NCBI GenBank assembly: GCA_018401935.1 | Contig: JAGYJQ010000001.1 | Span: 1-64,000, forward strand | Source: Balneolaceae bacterium | GTDB taxonomy: Bacteria; Bacteroidota; Rhodothermia; Balneolales; Balneolaceae | Length of the DNA: 64,000 nucleotides | Direction: 5' to 3' | Shown: piece by piece, positions 54,286 through 63,156 of the stretch | Layout of the letters: every line of letters starts with the position of its first letter | Position numbering within the stretch: position 1 is the first letter of the stretch | The notes under the pieces: generated by a model | The model's input: the letters and a program-made list of their open reading frames with translations, nothing else | Database searches by the model: none | What the model was told of the DNA's origin: nothing | Program-made: the position numbers and the translations under genes

Positions 54286-54329
54286 ATTTGCTTTTCTTGT
54301 GCGGCCAAAATTTTGACTCCCTTACCATC

Positions 54330-54350
54330 CATGAATTCAACGTATTCATG
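54330..54350 (+). other. Inverted repeat between folC and rho
   Basis: CATGAAT and ATTCATG form a perfect 7-bp stem with a 7-base loop, 45 bp after folC and 36 bp before rho. It may be a weak hairpin or a protein site in the rho leader. Confidence 0.4.
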
Positions 54351-54386
54351 ACGTCGGTACTAACACGTTTATTTAATTAAATTTTT

Positions 54387-55997
54387 ATGTCATCACGAAC
54401 GAATGATGGGCATTCTTGGAATGACCCTGAGCAATTGAAATCTAAAAAACTACCGGATTTACAAGCTATAGCCAAGTCTATAGGGGTGAAGAGGGTAACA
54501 GGGTTAAAAAAGCAATTGCTTATTGATACCATTCTTGAGGCAAGTGCCGGGCAAAAGACCCATCAGGAAAAAAACGAAGATCATGCACCCAAGGCTACCA
54601 GAACTCCAGATTTATTCAACGAAACTCGTACGGCGACCCAAATAAATACCGCTGCGAATAACTTATATGGTGGCGGTGAGCATGTGGTTAGTTATAAAGA
54701 AGAAAAAGCTGAAGCCGAAGAACCCAAAAACAAAGGGCGCAGTGGCAACAGAGAGTCCAACGACCATCATAATGCACCAAATAGAGCGAGAAATCGTAAA
54801 AAGCATGAGCATGACGAACTTCCAACTTCGGATGCACCTACCTTAAAGGAGCGCTTAGCAGAATTAGAGCCTCAGCTTGGGCCCTATCTTATTAATGAGG
54901 GGACCTTAGAAATTCTTCCCGATGGCTATGGATTTTTAAGATCCGTGAATTATAATTACAAGGCTAGTCCAGACGATATTTATGTATCCCCTTCGCAGAT
55001 CAAGCGTTTTAGACTCCGACAAGGCGATAGTGTAATAGGTATCATTCGTCCTCCTAAAGTGGGTGAGCGATATTTTGCTCTGCTTAGAGTGGAAGGGGTC
55101 AACGGGCATATTCCTCGTGATGTAGACAACAGAGGCTATTTTGATGAGTTATTGCCCGTGCATCCTGAGCACCGTTACCGGTTAGAATATGCTCCAAACG
55201 AGTACACCACCCGATTAATCGATTTATTTGCTCCAATAGGTAAAGGTCAACGAAGCCTGATTGTTGCACAACCAAAAACAGGAAAAACCACCATACTGCG
55301 TAACATCGCCAACGCGGTCAGTCAAAATCATCCAGAAGCAAAAATATTAATCTTACTGGTTGATGAGCGCCCTGAAGAGGTTACCGAGATGGAGCGAAGT
55401 GTACGAGGGGCAGAAGTAGCGGCTTCTACCTTCGATGAAAAACCAGAAAATCATGTTGGCTTATCAGAAATTGTATTTGAAAAAGCCAAAAGATTGGTTG
55501 AGAGTGGGCATGATGTTCTATTATTGTTGGATTCAATTACCCGTTTGGCACGAGCCTATAATGTATGTGCGGGTAACAAAGGAAGAACCATGAGTGGTGG
55601 AGTGGATTCGGAAGCACTTAAAGTGCCAAGGCAGTTATTCTCGTCTGCCCGTAACATCGAAGGAGGAGGCTCTTTAACCATTGTTGCAACCGCATTAATT
55701 GATACCGGTTCTCGTATGGATGATGTTATATTTGAAGAATTCAAAGGAACAGGAAATAGTGAAATTGTACTCGATCGTCGTATATCGGATCGTAGAATTT
55801 ATCCAGCCATTGATATTTTCCGATCTGGAACGCGACGAGAAGAGCTGTTGGTTAGTGAAGAAGAGCGGGAAAAGGTGGTTTTATTACGTCGACATTTAAC
55901 CAACATGAGTCCCTTTGAAGCTATGGAATTCATCCTTGATAAAATAAAAGGTACTCGAGACAATTTAGACTTTCTAGTCTCGATGAATAAACGTTGA
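54387..55997 (+). CDS. rho: Transcription termination factor Rho
   Basis: 536 aa RNA-dependent ATPase. A SAP-like Rho N-domain lies at ~12-50 ([14 protein letters not shown]). A ~100-residue charged, Asn- and Gln-containing low-complexity insert follows (~55-150), as in many Bacteroidota-type Rho proteins. The RNA-binding cold-shock domain is at ~165-240 ([15 protein letters not shown]). The RecA-like motor has Walker A QPKTGKTT (~295-302), [13 protein letters not shown], the Walker B-like [14 protein letters not shown] and the R-loop region [14 protein letters not shown]. The insert makes it longer than E. coli Rho (419 aa). Confidence 0.96.
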   Translation: MSSRTNDGHSWNDPEQLKSKKLPDLQAIAKSIGVKRVTGLKKQLLIDTILEASAGQKTHQEKNEDHAPKATRTPDLFNETRTATQINTAANNLYGGGEHVVSYKEEKAEAEEPKNKGRSGNRESNDHHNAPNRARNRKKHEHDELPTSDAPTLKERLAELEPQLGPYLINEGTLEILPDGYGFLRSVNYNYKASPDDIYVSPSQIKRFRLRQGDSVIGIIRPPKVGERYFALLRVEGVNGHIPRDVDNRGYFDELLPVHPEHRYRLEYAPNEYTTRLIDLFAPIGKGQRSLIVAQPKTGKTTILRNIANAVSQNHPEAKILILLVDERPEEVTEMERSVRGAEVAASTFDEKPENHVGLSEIVFEKAKRLVESGHDVLLLLDSITRLARAYNVCAGNKGRTMSGGVDSEALKVPRQLFSSARNIEGGGSLTIVATALIDTGSRMDDVIFEEFKGTGNSEIVLDRRISDRRIYPAIDIFRSGTRREELLVSEEEREKVVLLRRHLTNMSPFEAMEFILDKIKGTRDNLDFLVSMNKR

Positions 55998-56002
55998 TTT
56001 GG

Positions 56003-56043
56003 GTTCACCTTAGTAACCAAAGTGCGTGGACTAGTAGGTGAAC
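56003..56043 (+). terminator. Stem-loop downstream of rho
   Basis: GTTCACCT and AGGTGAAC form a perfect 8-bp stem around 25 bases, and TAGT/ACTAGT extends it past a 2-base bulge. It begins 6 bp after the rho stop. There is no clear T run, so it is better read as a 3'-end structure than a classic terminator. Confidence 0.4.
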
Positions 56044-56145
56044 ATGCTGCGTAATGAACCTATTTATTGCTTGCGCTAGCTTTATAAGCTGAAACCCATT
56101 GTTTAATCGGGTAACGGTAGAACACTAAACCATTAAATAGTATAT

Positions 56146-57765
56146 ATGAACCTTTCATCGCCCTCTTTTGACACCATTGTAGTAGGTTCGGGACACAATG
56201 GGTTAGTCACCGCTTGTTATCTTGCTAAAGCCGGCTACAAGGTCTTAGTTACCGAAAAAAATGATACCATCGGTGGGGCAGTACGTACTGAGACCATGTT
56301 TGAATCTGCTGAAAATCCTCACGGGTTTCGCATGGATGTGGGTTCATCGGTTCATATTATGATTCACCAAACCGGAATTATTGAAGAATTAGAATTGGAA
56401 AAATACGGCTTGGAATACATCGATATGGATCCCATTATGTCCTATCCAGTTCCAACGGCCAAAGGAGTCATACATTTTTGGAAAGATTTGGATAGAACCC
56501 TAGAGTCTATCGCTAGTGTTGCTCCCCAAGATGTTAAAAACTATAAGGATTTCATTGATTTTTGGACGAAAATAAATAGGGGAGTGCTCGCTTCCTTTAT
56601 GACTCCCCCTAAGGGAGGTAAAATCGTTAGTGAAATTGTTAAAGCTCAGATCCGAGATGGCTCTATGTTTAATAAAGGGGAACATATGAGTGGCTTGCAG
56701 CGCATATTATCAAGCTATGGAAAAGTAGTCGATGACGCCTTTGAGAGTCCCTATTTGAAAGCGGCCTTAGTTTGGTTTGCTGCCCAATCTGGCCCCTTGC
56801 CCGACCAGAGCGCCACAGGTGATTTTGTGGGATGGCAATCGATGTTACATGAGTCCGGAGCAAAGCATCCTAAAGGAGGTAGCGGGATGCTTACCCAAGC
56901 CATGAAGAACCTCATTCAGGCTTATGGAGGTACTATTTTAACCGATACTCCTATAGAAAAAATATTGGTCCGTTCTGGTCGTGCCATCGGCGTTCAAACC
57001 GAAGAAGGCCAAGAATTTCTAGCACCCATTATCGTTTCTAACGCTCATGTTCAAACGACCATGCTAAAAATGGTTGGCCCGGATCATCTGGCCAGTTCTA
57101 TGGTAAAAAAAGTCGAAAATATTAACGTTGGGAATGGATTTGGGATGGTTATTCGATGCGCGGTGGAGGAGTTACCTATTTATACGGCAGCCCCAGAAGA
57201 TCCCTTTATCCATAATGGTATTCAGTTGTTGGCACCGTCGGTGCAGTACATGAACGAAGCTATTGGAGACTACATGCAATCCAAACCGCCACGTAAACCA
57301 GCAGCACTTGCGATGACCTTTTCTAAAATTGATCCAGAAGTGGCGAAGGATGGGAAGCATACTATGTTCGTTTGGGCTCAATGGCATCCTTACAACCTAG
57401 CAAATGGCGAAAAGTGGGACAATATCCGTGAGCGGGAAGCTCAAAAAATCTACGATGTAGTGGTTGATTACGCCCCAAATATGAAAGACAAACTCATCGA
57501 TTGGTACATCCAAAGTCCCCTGGATATAGAGCGAAAGCATGGGCTGCTCAAGGGTAATGTAATGCATGTCGAAATGAGTTTTGATCAAATGTTTATGTTT
57601 CGACCTATTCCTGAAATGAGCGCATACGAAACACCAATTGAGCACCTTTACTTATCCAGTGCTTCCTGCCACCCAGGTGGTGGGGTATTTGGTGCGGCGG
57701 GTTACAATGCCGCTCAGGTTATATTGAAAAAGTACAAAAAACGCTCATGGCTTCAGAGTACATAG
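56146..57765 (+). CDS. CrtO-like carotenoid ketolase/phytoene dehydrogenase-related oxidoreductase
   Basis: 539 aa flavoprotein. The FAD motif IVVGSGHNGLVTACYLAKAG (~11-30) with the GHNGL variant, then VTEKNDTIGGAVRTE, is typical of the CrtO branch (beta-carotene ketolases and relatives). The C-terminus HLYLSSASCHPGGGVFGAAGYNAAQ is the matching FAD signature. Ketocarotenoids are known in Salinibacter and related bacteria. The substrate here could be another carotenoid, and some members of this branch have other roles. It lies between rho and alr, with alr beginning inside its last 19 bp. Confidence 0.75.
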   Translation: MNLSSPSFDTIVVGSGHNGLVTACYLAKAGYKVLVTEKNDTIGGAVRTETMFESAENPHGFRMDVGSSVHIMIHQTGIIEELELEKYGLEYIDMDPIMSYPVPTAKGVIHFWKDLDRTLESIASVAPQDVKNYKDFIDFWTKINRGVLASFMTPPKGGKIVSEIVKAQIRDGSMFNKGEHMSGLQRILSSYGKVVDDAFESPYLKAALVWFAAQSGPLPDQSATGDFVGWQSMLHESGAKHPKGGSGMLTQAMKNLIQAYGGTILTDTPIEKILVRSGRAIGVQTEEGQEFLAPIIVSNAHVQTTMLKMVGPDHLASSMVKKVENINVGNGFGMVIRCAVEELPIYTAAPEDPFIHNGIQLLAPSVQYMNEAIGDYMQSKPPRKPAALAMTFSKIDPEVAKDGKHTMFVWAQWHPYNLANGEKWDNIREREAQKIYDVVVDYAPNMKDKLIDWYIQSPLDIERKHGLLKGNVMHVEMSFDQMFMFRPIPEMSAYETPIEHLYLSSASCHPGGGVFGAAGYNAAQVILKKYKKRSWLQST

Positions 57766-58901
57766 AATTACCACCGGATGATGCAACTAAGTTGAGTCCA
57801 AACGTCCATCCTAGTTTAGAGGTTGACCAAGCTAGTTTGGATCAACACGTGTCGATAGACCTTTCAAAGTTGGATCAAAATATTGAAGCCATTACGAACA
57901 CTGTAGCTCCTAACACCCAACTTTGGCCTGTAATTAAGGATGATGCATATGGACATGGAGCCATTCCCATAGCCAAACGGTTAGCCCCTCAAGTTCATGG
58001 GTTTTGTGTAGTTCGTCCGTCGGAAGGGGTGAGATTACGGGATGCTGGGATAAGGCTACCAATATTGGTGTTTGAGCCTCCAAATGAGCGTACCGCACCT
58101 TTCTATAGCACTCATGATTTAATGGCTTCCGTGAGTCATTCTAGGCACTTAGACCTGTTACAGCCTGGTTGCTCATATCATGTGAATATAGATACTGGGA
58201 TGAAGCGTTTAGGTGCCCCGATCGAAGAGCTACCGGCACTGCTACAGGCCATTCAAAAGCGAAAAGATATTTATGGCAAAGGGGTTTATACCCATTTTTA
58301 TAAGGCCGATGATCCCGGTTCATCAACAGTAGCCGAACAGCTAGATTTATTTCAAAGGCTTCAATCTCAGTTTCCAACAGAGTGGCTTCGTCATACCGCT
58401 AATAGTGGGGCTATTTTTCATTATGCAAAGCAGCTACCATTATCATTTGATGCAGTACGACCTGGTGTTTGTTTATACGGGTATAGTGCGGGCGATCAAG
58501 CCATTGATTCGCTGCGTCCTTTACTTTCATGGCAGAGCCGGCTGGTTCATCATCAACCCGTGAAGAAAGGGGAATCGGTGAGTTATGGAGCAAGATGGAG
58601 AGCGCCACGCGACGGTTGGGTAGGGGTCATTCCAGTAGGCTATGCTCATGGATTGCCTCGCCTATTAAGCAATAAAATGCAACTATGCATAAATAACGAA
58701 TTGTACGAACAGGTGGGCTCAATTACGATGGATTTCACCCTTATTTGGCTTGGTGAGGATAAGGTACCTCTGGAAACACCGGTTTTTTTACTTGATGCTG
58801 AGCATCTTCGGGCCAATGTATGGGCGGAAAAAACCCAAACCATTGCCTATGAAATTACGACAAGAATATCCCCCAAGGTACCTAGGGTATATGTAGGCTA
58901 A
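57747..58901 (+). CDS. alr: Alanine racemase
   Basis: 384 aa fold type III PLP enzyme making D-alanine for peptidoglycan. The PLP lysine is K64 in VIKDDAYGHG (more often VKANAYGHG), and the catalytic tyrosine is Y280 in SVSYGARW. VNIDTGMKRLG, HTANSGAIF and RPGVCLYGY are family motifs, and GSITMDFT matches the C-terminal GxxxMD signature. The first ~34 residues precede the usual start of homology (HVSIDLSKLDQNI) and overlap the end of the crtO-like gene by 19 bp. A later start is possible but no better ATG is in frame. Its 3' end overlaps the convergent FKBP gene by four bases. Confidence 0.9.
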   Translation: MASEYIELPPDDATKLSPNVHPSLEVDQASLDQHVSIDLSKLDQNIEAITNTVAPNTQLWPVIKDDAYGHGAIPIAKRLAPQVHGFCVVRPSEGVRLRDAGIRLPILVFEPPNERTAPFYSTHDLMASVSHSRHLDLLQPGCSYHVNIDTGMKRLGAPIEELPALLQAIQKRKDIYGKGVYTHFYKADDPGSSTVAEQLDLFQRLQSQFPTEWLRHTANSGAIFHYAKQLPLSFDAVRPGVCLYGYSAGDQAIDSLRPLLSWQSRLVHHQPVKKGESVSYGARWRAPRDGWVGVIPVGYAHGLPRLLSNKMQLCINNELYEQVGSITMDFTLIWLGEDKVPLETPVFLLDAEHLRANVWAEKTQTIAYEITTRISPKVPRVYVG

Positions 58902-59401
58902 TAGGCAATATAATCTAGCGTTAGATTCCAGTATACCAAATCTCCGTAAGCGTTGAGTGAGTCAGGAACCTGAATCACTCGATGTTCTCCTTCGGTCATT
59001 CCCAAAACTCCTCGAACAAATCCGACACCTCGAGAGTCTTGATAAGTGCCTATTTCAGCAAATTGAGTAGAAGCTTGTGACCCATTTAGGTAGGAGCTGT
59101 CTACGATGTTGTCTCGAGATGTCCCCCCTCTAAAAGTTGTATAGTATAAAAAGATATTGTCACGAATCGTTACTTCTTGGGTACCCGTTCCACGCTCCAT
59201 GATGTATACCACAACTCCATCATCATAGCTAATGGTTTCTATGGCTTCGGTGACGTCGGGTAAACTGGGGGCGTCAGAATAATCGTAGGTGAAATAAAAG
59301 GGATCCTCTTCACAACCTGAGGTCAGTGTGACGATTAGAACCAGCATGAAAAAGCCGAGGGATGTTCTAGAAATAGTAGAAAAATAGGTATTGTTTTGCA
59401 T
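58898..59401 (-). CDS. FKBP-type peptidyl-prolyl isomerase lipoprotein
   Basis: 167 aa from the ATG at 59401. A longer frame to 59575 overlaps tatC and would bury the signal peptide, so it is not used. The lipobox LTSGC has lipidated C30. The rest is an FKBP domain: DGVVVYIMERGTG, IFLYYTTFRGG, VDSSYLNG, VRGVLGMTEGEHRVIQVP and LNAYGD. It probably folds proteins in the periplasm. It is the last gene of the minus-strand run and overlaps the convergent alr stop by four bases (58898-58901). Confidence 0.82.
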   Translation of the reverse strand: MQNNTYFSTISRTSLGFFMLVLIVTLTSGCEEDPFYFTYDYSDAPSLPDVTEAIETISYDDGVVVYIMERGTGTQEVTIRDNIFLYYTTFRGGTSRDNIVDSSYLNGSQASTQFAEIGTYQDSRGVGFVRGVLGMTEGEHRVIQVPDSLNAYGDLVYWNLTLDYIAY

Positions 59402-59471
59402 AAAACTCGTAGATGTAATGATGATAAAATATAGGGCTCTTTTACGACATTTTCCCCCTTGCGCGCAAGAG

Positions 59472-60317
59472 TTACTCCTCACCAAACGCTTTGCGTAATT
59501 CTTTAGTACGTTGACGTACAGCGATAGCAGAAACTCCAATAGCAATTTCGTATAAAATGACCAAAGGGATGGCAATTAAAATTTGAGATATTGGATCTGG
59601 TGGGGTTAAAAAAGCGGCCATCACTAAACACAGAATGATGGCATGTTTTCTGTAGGTTCGAAGAAATTGAGGGGTTAGAAATCCTGCTTTTGACAAACCG
59701 TAGCTTAGAACGGGTACTTGGAAAATAATCCCACAGCTGATTACCCACATGGCCAAAGAACTGAAGTAGGCGTTTATGTCAAAGTCATTTCGTACCAGTC
59801 CACTATCTGAGATGTTGAAATTGGCAAAAAATTGTAAGGCAAAGGGGACGAGGATGAGATATCCAAAAGCGATACCAACGCCAAAAAAGAATGTGATAAA
59901 AAAGGCGGTCAGTATAGTTTTCCAACGTTCTTGTTTCTCTAAAGCAGGCGCAATAAAAGCCCATATTTGATAGAAAAACAACGGCGAACCAATGATGAAT
60001 CCAGAAATAAATAACATGCCCCAATACGTGAAAAACTGCCCGGGTAATTTCCTGGATTGTAGGGTGAGATCAATCGCATCAACACGAATGATATCATACA
60101 TAAAAAATGACGCTCTAGTCGGGCCCAGGAGCAAGGTATCTATGATGAAATCGGAAAAAATAAAGGCTCCGATTACGCCAATTACAACGCCGACCATACC
60201 TTTGATCAAACGCCAGCGAAGCTCTTCTAAATGCTCCAAAAAAGACATCTGATCTGTACGGTCCTTGGGCTGCTGAGCCTTCGGTGGAGTGCCTTTCATA
60301 ATTTGGCGTTCCTTCAA
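59472..60317 (-). CDS. tatC: Sec-independent translocase TatC
   Basis: 281 aa, six-helix membrane protein that recognises twin-arginine signal peptides. The signature SFLEHLEELRWRLIKG opens the homology (~25-40). FISGFIIGSPLFFYQIWAF and CGIIFQVPVLSY are conserved helices, and LTPPDPISQILIAIPLVILYE closes it. The start is ATG 60317 or ATG 60299. No tatA or tatB gene is adjacent. It lies 24 bp after glyA in the same direction. Confidence 0.94.
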   Translation of the reverse strand: MKERQIMKGTPPKAQQPKDRTDQMSFLEHLEELRWRLIKGMVGVVIGVIGAFIFSDFIIDTLLLGPTRASFFMYDIIRVDAIDLTLQSRKLPGQFFTYWGMLFISGFIIGSPLFFYQIWAFIAPALEKQERWKTILTAFFITFFFGVGIAFGYLILVPFALQFFANFNISDSGLVRNDFDINAYFSSLAMWVISCGIIFQVPVLSYGLSKAGFLTPQFLRTYRKHAIILCLVMAAFLTPPDPISQILIAIPLVILYEIAIGVSAIAVRQRTKELRKAFGEE

Positions 60318-60341
60318 AATGAGCCTCTGTTTACTTGAAGA

Positions 60342-61625
60342 TTAATAGAGTGGATATTGATCACACATCTCTTTAACCCGACCAGCCACTATATTGTGAT
60401 TCGATTCACTCTGTGGATGTTGTATTACTTGATCGATCAGGTTTGCAATCTCAATGAACTCACTTTCTTTGAATCCTCGGGTGGTCATTGCGGGGGTTCC
60501 TATTCGTATTCCAGAGGTTACAAAAGGACTTTCTGTATCAAAGGGAACCATATTCTTGTTCACGGTGATGGCTGCTAAACCTAGCGCTTCCTCAGCTACC
60601 TTGCCGGTTACATTTTTGTTCCGTAAATCAATTAAGATGAGGTGATTATCCGTTCCTCCACTCACAATAGTGTATCCAAGCTCCAAGAAACGATTTGCTA
60701 GTGCTTTAGCATTGGCTTGAACCTGGGTTTGATATTGTTTGAAATCGGGCTCAAGTGCTTCTTGATAGGCAACGGCTTTTGCCGCAACCACATGCATAAG
60801 TGGTCCGCCTTGCGTACCTGGGAATACAGCAGAGTCAAATAGTTCAGACCAATTTTTAGTTCTTCCCGATTTGGCTGCAACGACGCCTAGAGTATTAGGG
60901 CCATCCTTGCCCACTAAGATCATTCCACCCCGAGGTCCCCTCAGTGTTTTGTGGGTGGTAGTGGTAGCAACATGGGCATGGGGCAGGGGGTCGTTTAGGT
61001 TACCCGTTGCTATAAGTCCAGCAGTGTGGGCCATATCCATCCAAAGTAAAGCACCTACTTCATCCGCAATGGCTCGAAATGTTTTATAGTCGTAATCTCT
61101 AGAGTAGGCAGAGGCTCCAATGGAAATGAGTTTGGGTTGAACCTTTTTTGCTTTGTCTCGGATTTTGTCATAATCCAAAAGTCCAGTATGTTCATCCACC
61201 CCATAGAACTCGGGTTTAAAATAAATTCCTGAAAAATTTACCGGTGAACCATGGGTTAAATGTCCCCCGTGTGCTAAATCAAAACCCAGTAAGGTTTCAC
61301 CTGGTTTCATAAGCGCTAAGTACACCGCCGCATTCGCCGAAGCTCCAGAATGAGGTTGTACATTCACCCAGTCAGCACCATATAATTTTTTAGCTCGATC
61401 TCTTGCCAAATCTTCGATAACATCGGCAAACTCACACCCACCATAGTATCGTTTTCCTGGATATCCTTCGGCATACTTATTGGTTAGTATACATCCATTT
61501 GCCTCCATAACCGCTTTAGAGGCGAAATTTTCAGATGCAATGAGCTCTAGATTATCATTTTGCCGAGTGGTTTCTTTTTGTAATAAATCAAAGATAGTGG
61601 GGTCTTGAGATTGAATAGTATTCAT
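60342..61625 (-). CDS. glyA: Serine hydroxymethyltransferase
   Basis: 427 aa fold type I PLP enzyme that interconverts serine and glycine with tetrahydrofolate. The PLP lysine is K226 in [39 protein letters not shown] and [14 protein letters not shown] are hallmarks. The length is normal for bacterial GlyA. It lies 17 bp downstream of rpiB and 24 bp upstream of tatC on the minus strand, probably in one transcript. Confidence 0.96.
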   Translation of the reverse strand: MNTIQSQDPTIFDLLQKETTRQNDNLELIASENFASKAVMEANGCILTNKYAEGYPGKRYYGGCEFADVIEDLARDRAKKLYGADWVNVQPHSGASANAAVYLALMKPGETLLGFDLAHGGHLTHGSPVNFSGIYFKPEFYGVDEHTGLLDYDKIRDKAKKVQPKLISIGASAYSRDYDYKTFRAIADEVGALLWMDMAHTAGLIATGNLNDPLPHAHVATTTTHKTLRGPRGGMILVGKDGPNTLGVVAAKSGRTKNWSELFDSAVFPGTQGGPLMHVVAAKAVAYQEALEPDFKQYQTQVQANAKALANRFLELGYTIVSGGTDNHLILIDLRNKNVTGKVAEEALGLAAITVNKNMVPFDTESPFVTSGIRIGTPAMTTRGFKESEFIEIANLIDQVIQHPQSESNHNIVAGRVKEMCDQYPLY

Positions 61626-61642
61626 AGATGATAGCTAATAAT

Positions 61643-62095
61643 TTATGAGTGAGATGAGGTTAGGCTAGAGATTTTTTGGACGCGACGTTCATGGCGCCCC
61701 CCTTCAAACGGTGTTTCTAACCAGCTTTTTAGAATATTTTTAAGTACTTCAGGTTCATTTTCTAAACTTCGTCCTGGCAGACATAGTATATTGGAGTTAT
61801 TGTGCTGGCGAGTCAGGGCAGCGGTTTGCGCATCTTGGACTAATGCGGCTCTCACGCCACTATACTTATTGGCCGTCATGCAGACTCCTTGACCACTGCC
61901 ACAAATAAGAATGCCTAATTCGGCATCGCCTTGATCAATTCGTTCTGCTACTTGAACAGCGTATTCTGGATAGTCAACGGAATCTTCGCTATGGGTGCCT
62001 AAGTCGTCTACATCAACCTGAAGATCCTTTAATATTTGCACTACAACACGCTTTGCCGCGTATCCTGCATGATCACTTGCAATGGGGATTTTCAT
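61643..62095 (-). CDS. rpiB: Ribose-5-phosphate isomerase B
   Basis: 150 aa. The family pattern is clear: IASDHAGYAAKRVVV with the phosphate-binding DHAG, VDYPEYA, and the active-site ICGSGQGVCMTANKY with the catalytic-base Cys in the GV-C-M position (C72). It interconverts ribose-5-phosphate and ribulose-5-phosphate, though some RpiB-like proteins act on other sugars. It heads the minus-strand run and is divergent from the inositol monophosphatase, with 197 bp between starts. Confidence 0.93.
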   Translation of the reverse strand: MKIPIASDHAGYAAKRVVVQILKDLQVDVDDLGTHSEDSVDYPEYAVQVAERIDQGDAELGILICGSGQGVCMTANKYSGVRAALVQDAQTAALTRQHNNSNILCLPGRSLENEPEVLKNILKSWLETPFEGGRHERRVQKISSLTSSHS

Positions 62096-62200
62096 AAAAA
62101 TAAGTAGGGTTACTAGATGATTAAAAAGTACGCTAAATATCTCTAAAAAAACGCTTAGTTTAAAGAAGAAAGCCTAAATTGTGAAGGAGCTTGTAAGTTT

Positions 62201-62244
62201 ATGCCCCCCCATCAAAGAGGCGGGAAAGGGGCGAATAGGGGCAT
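62201..62244 (+). other. Structured C-run/G-rich leader element upstream of the monophosphatase gene
   Basis: A run of seven C (62204-62210) and four G-runs (GG, GGG, GGGG, GGGG up to 62241) lie between ATGCCCC (62201-62207) and GGGGCAT (62238-62244), which can pair as a 7-bp stem. It is the only strongly GC-skewed stretch in the rpiB-monophosphatase gap and ends about 50 bp before the ATG. Confidence 0.45.
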
Positions 62245-62292
62245 TGAACTCATTCTAAGGCCTGAAAGACTATCTATTAACCAGTCATATCG

Positions 62293-63117
62293 ATGAAAAG
62301 TTTAACTGAAAAAAGCTACGAAACCGAACTCAATGCCCTTAAAGCACTACTGCCCGAATTGGATGAAATTATTCACAAGATCAGAGCCGACACCCAGTTC
62401 AAAATCGAGCGTAAAGCTAAAAATGACTTAGTAACCTCCGCGGATCTTGCCTCAGAGGCGTTCATAGTTAATCGGTTGAGTGAATTATTTCCGGATGATG
62501 TGATTTGGGCCGAGGAAAATCATGCCCAGCCAGAGGAGTTAGACCAACGAATTTGGATTATAGATCCCATCGATGGCACGACCAATTTTTCACATGGTTT
62601 TGCGCCTTATTGTGTTTCTATCGCTCTTTGGGACCGAACGGAGTTGGTGCTTGGGTTAGTCTATGAGTTGGCGCATAAACAATGTTTTTATGCTACAAAA
62701 GGACAAGGGGCTTATTTGGATGGCTCTGTACTTTCCGTCAGTGCTTGTACACAGCCCGAAGACTCTCTCATAGCTACAGGCTTTCCCTACACGGAATTCT
62801 CACGGGTTCATTCATTTTTGACTTTGCTTAAGGTACTGTTTCAAGAAACTCATGGTGTTCGAAGAGCGGGGGCGGCTTCGTATGATTTATGTGCGGTTGC
62901 CGCTGGTTGGGTGGAAGGTTTTTTTGAAGAAGGTTTAAAGGCATGGGATGTAGCAGCCGGTGGGTTCATTGTTCAAGAAGCGGGGGGATATATTTGCGAT
63001 TGGGAAGGCGGAGATCAGTGGCTTACTGGAAAGCAAATAATTGCAGGGAACAAACCTATAAAAAAATATTTACTCGAACGCATACAGGGTATTTATCCAG
63101 GATTTGGTTCTACGTAA
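62293..63117 (+). CDS. Inositol monophosphatase family protein
   Basis: 274 aa Mg2+-dependent phosphatase. Metal ligands are in WAEENH (E74/E75) and DPIDGTTN (91-98), and the later AWDVAAGGFIVQEAGG is the third signature. The family includes SuhB, 3'(2'),5'-bisphosphate nucleotidase (CysQ) and fructose bisphosphatase-like members; the sequence best fits the SuhB-type monophosphatases. The next gene, a carbon-nitrogen hydrolase, starts 39 bp downstream. Confidence 0.88.
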   Translation: MKSLTEKSYETELNALKALLPELDEIIHKIRADTQFKIERKAKNDLVTSADLASEAFIVNRLSELFPDDVIWAEENHAQPEELDQRIWIIDPIDGTTNFSHGFAPYCVSIALWDRTELVLGLVYELAHKQCFYATKGQGAYLDGSVLSVSACTQPEDSLIATGFPYTEFSRVHSFLTLLKVLFQETHGVRRAGAASYDLCAVAAGWVEGFFEEGLKAWDVAAGGFIVQEAGGYICDWEGGDQWLTGKQIIAGNKPIKKYLLERIQGIYPGFGST

Positions 63118-63156
63118 ATTGTATAGTTAATTTTCTATGATCCAGAGTTTAATTCT

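Noticed and set aside
59402-59575. Longer N-terminus for the FKBP lipoprotein
   Set aside because: It overlaps the tatC 3' end and places the lipobox signal peptide at residue 59 onward, which would block export.
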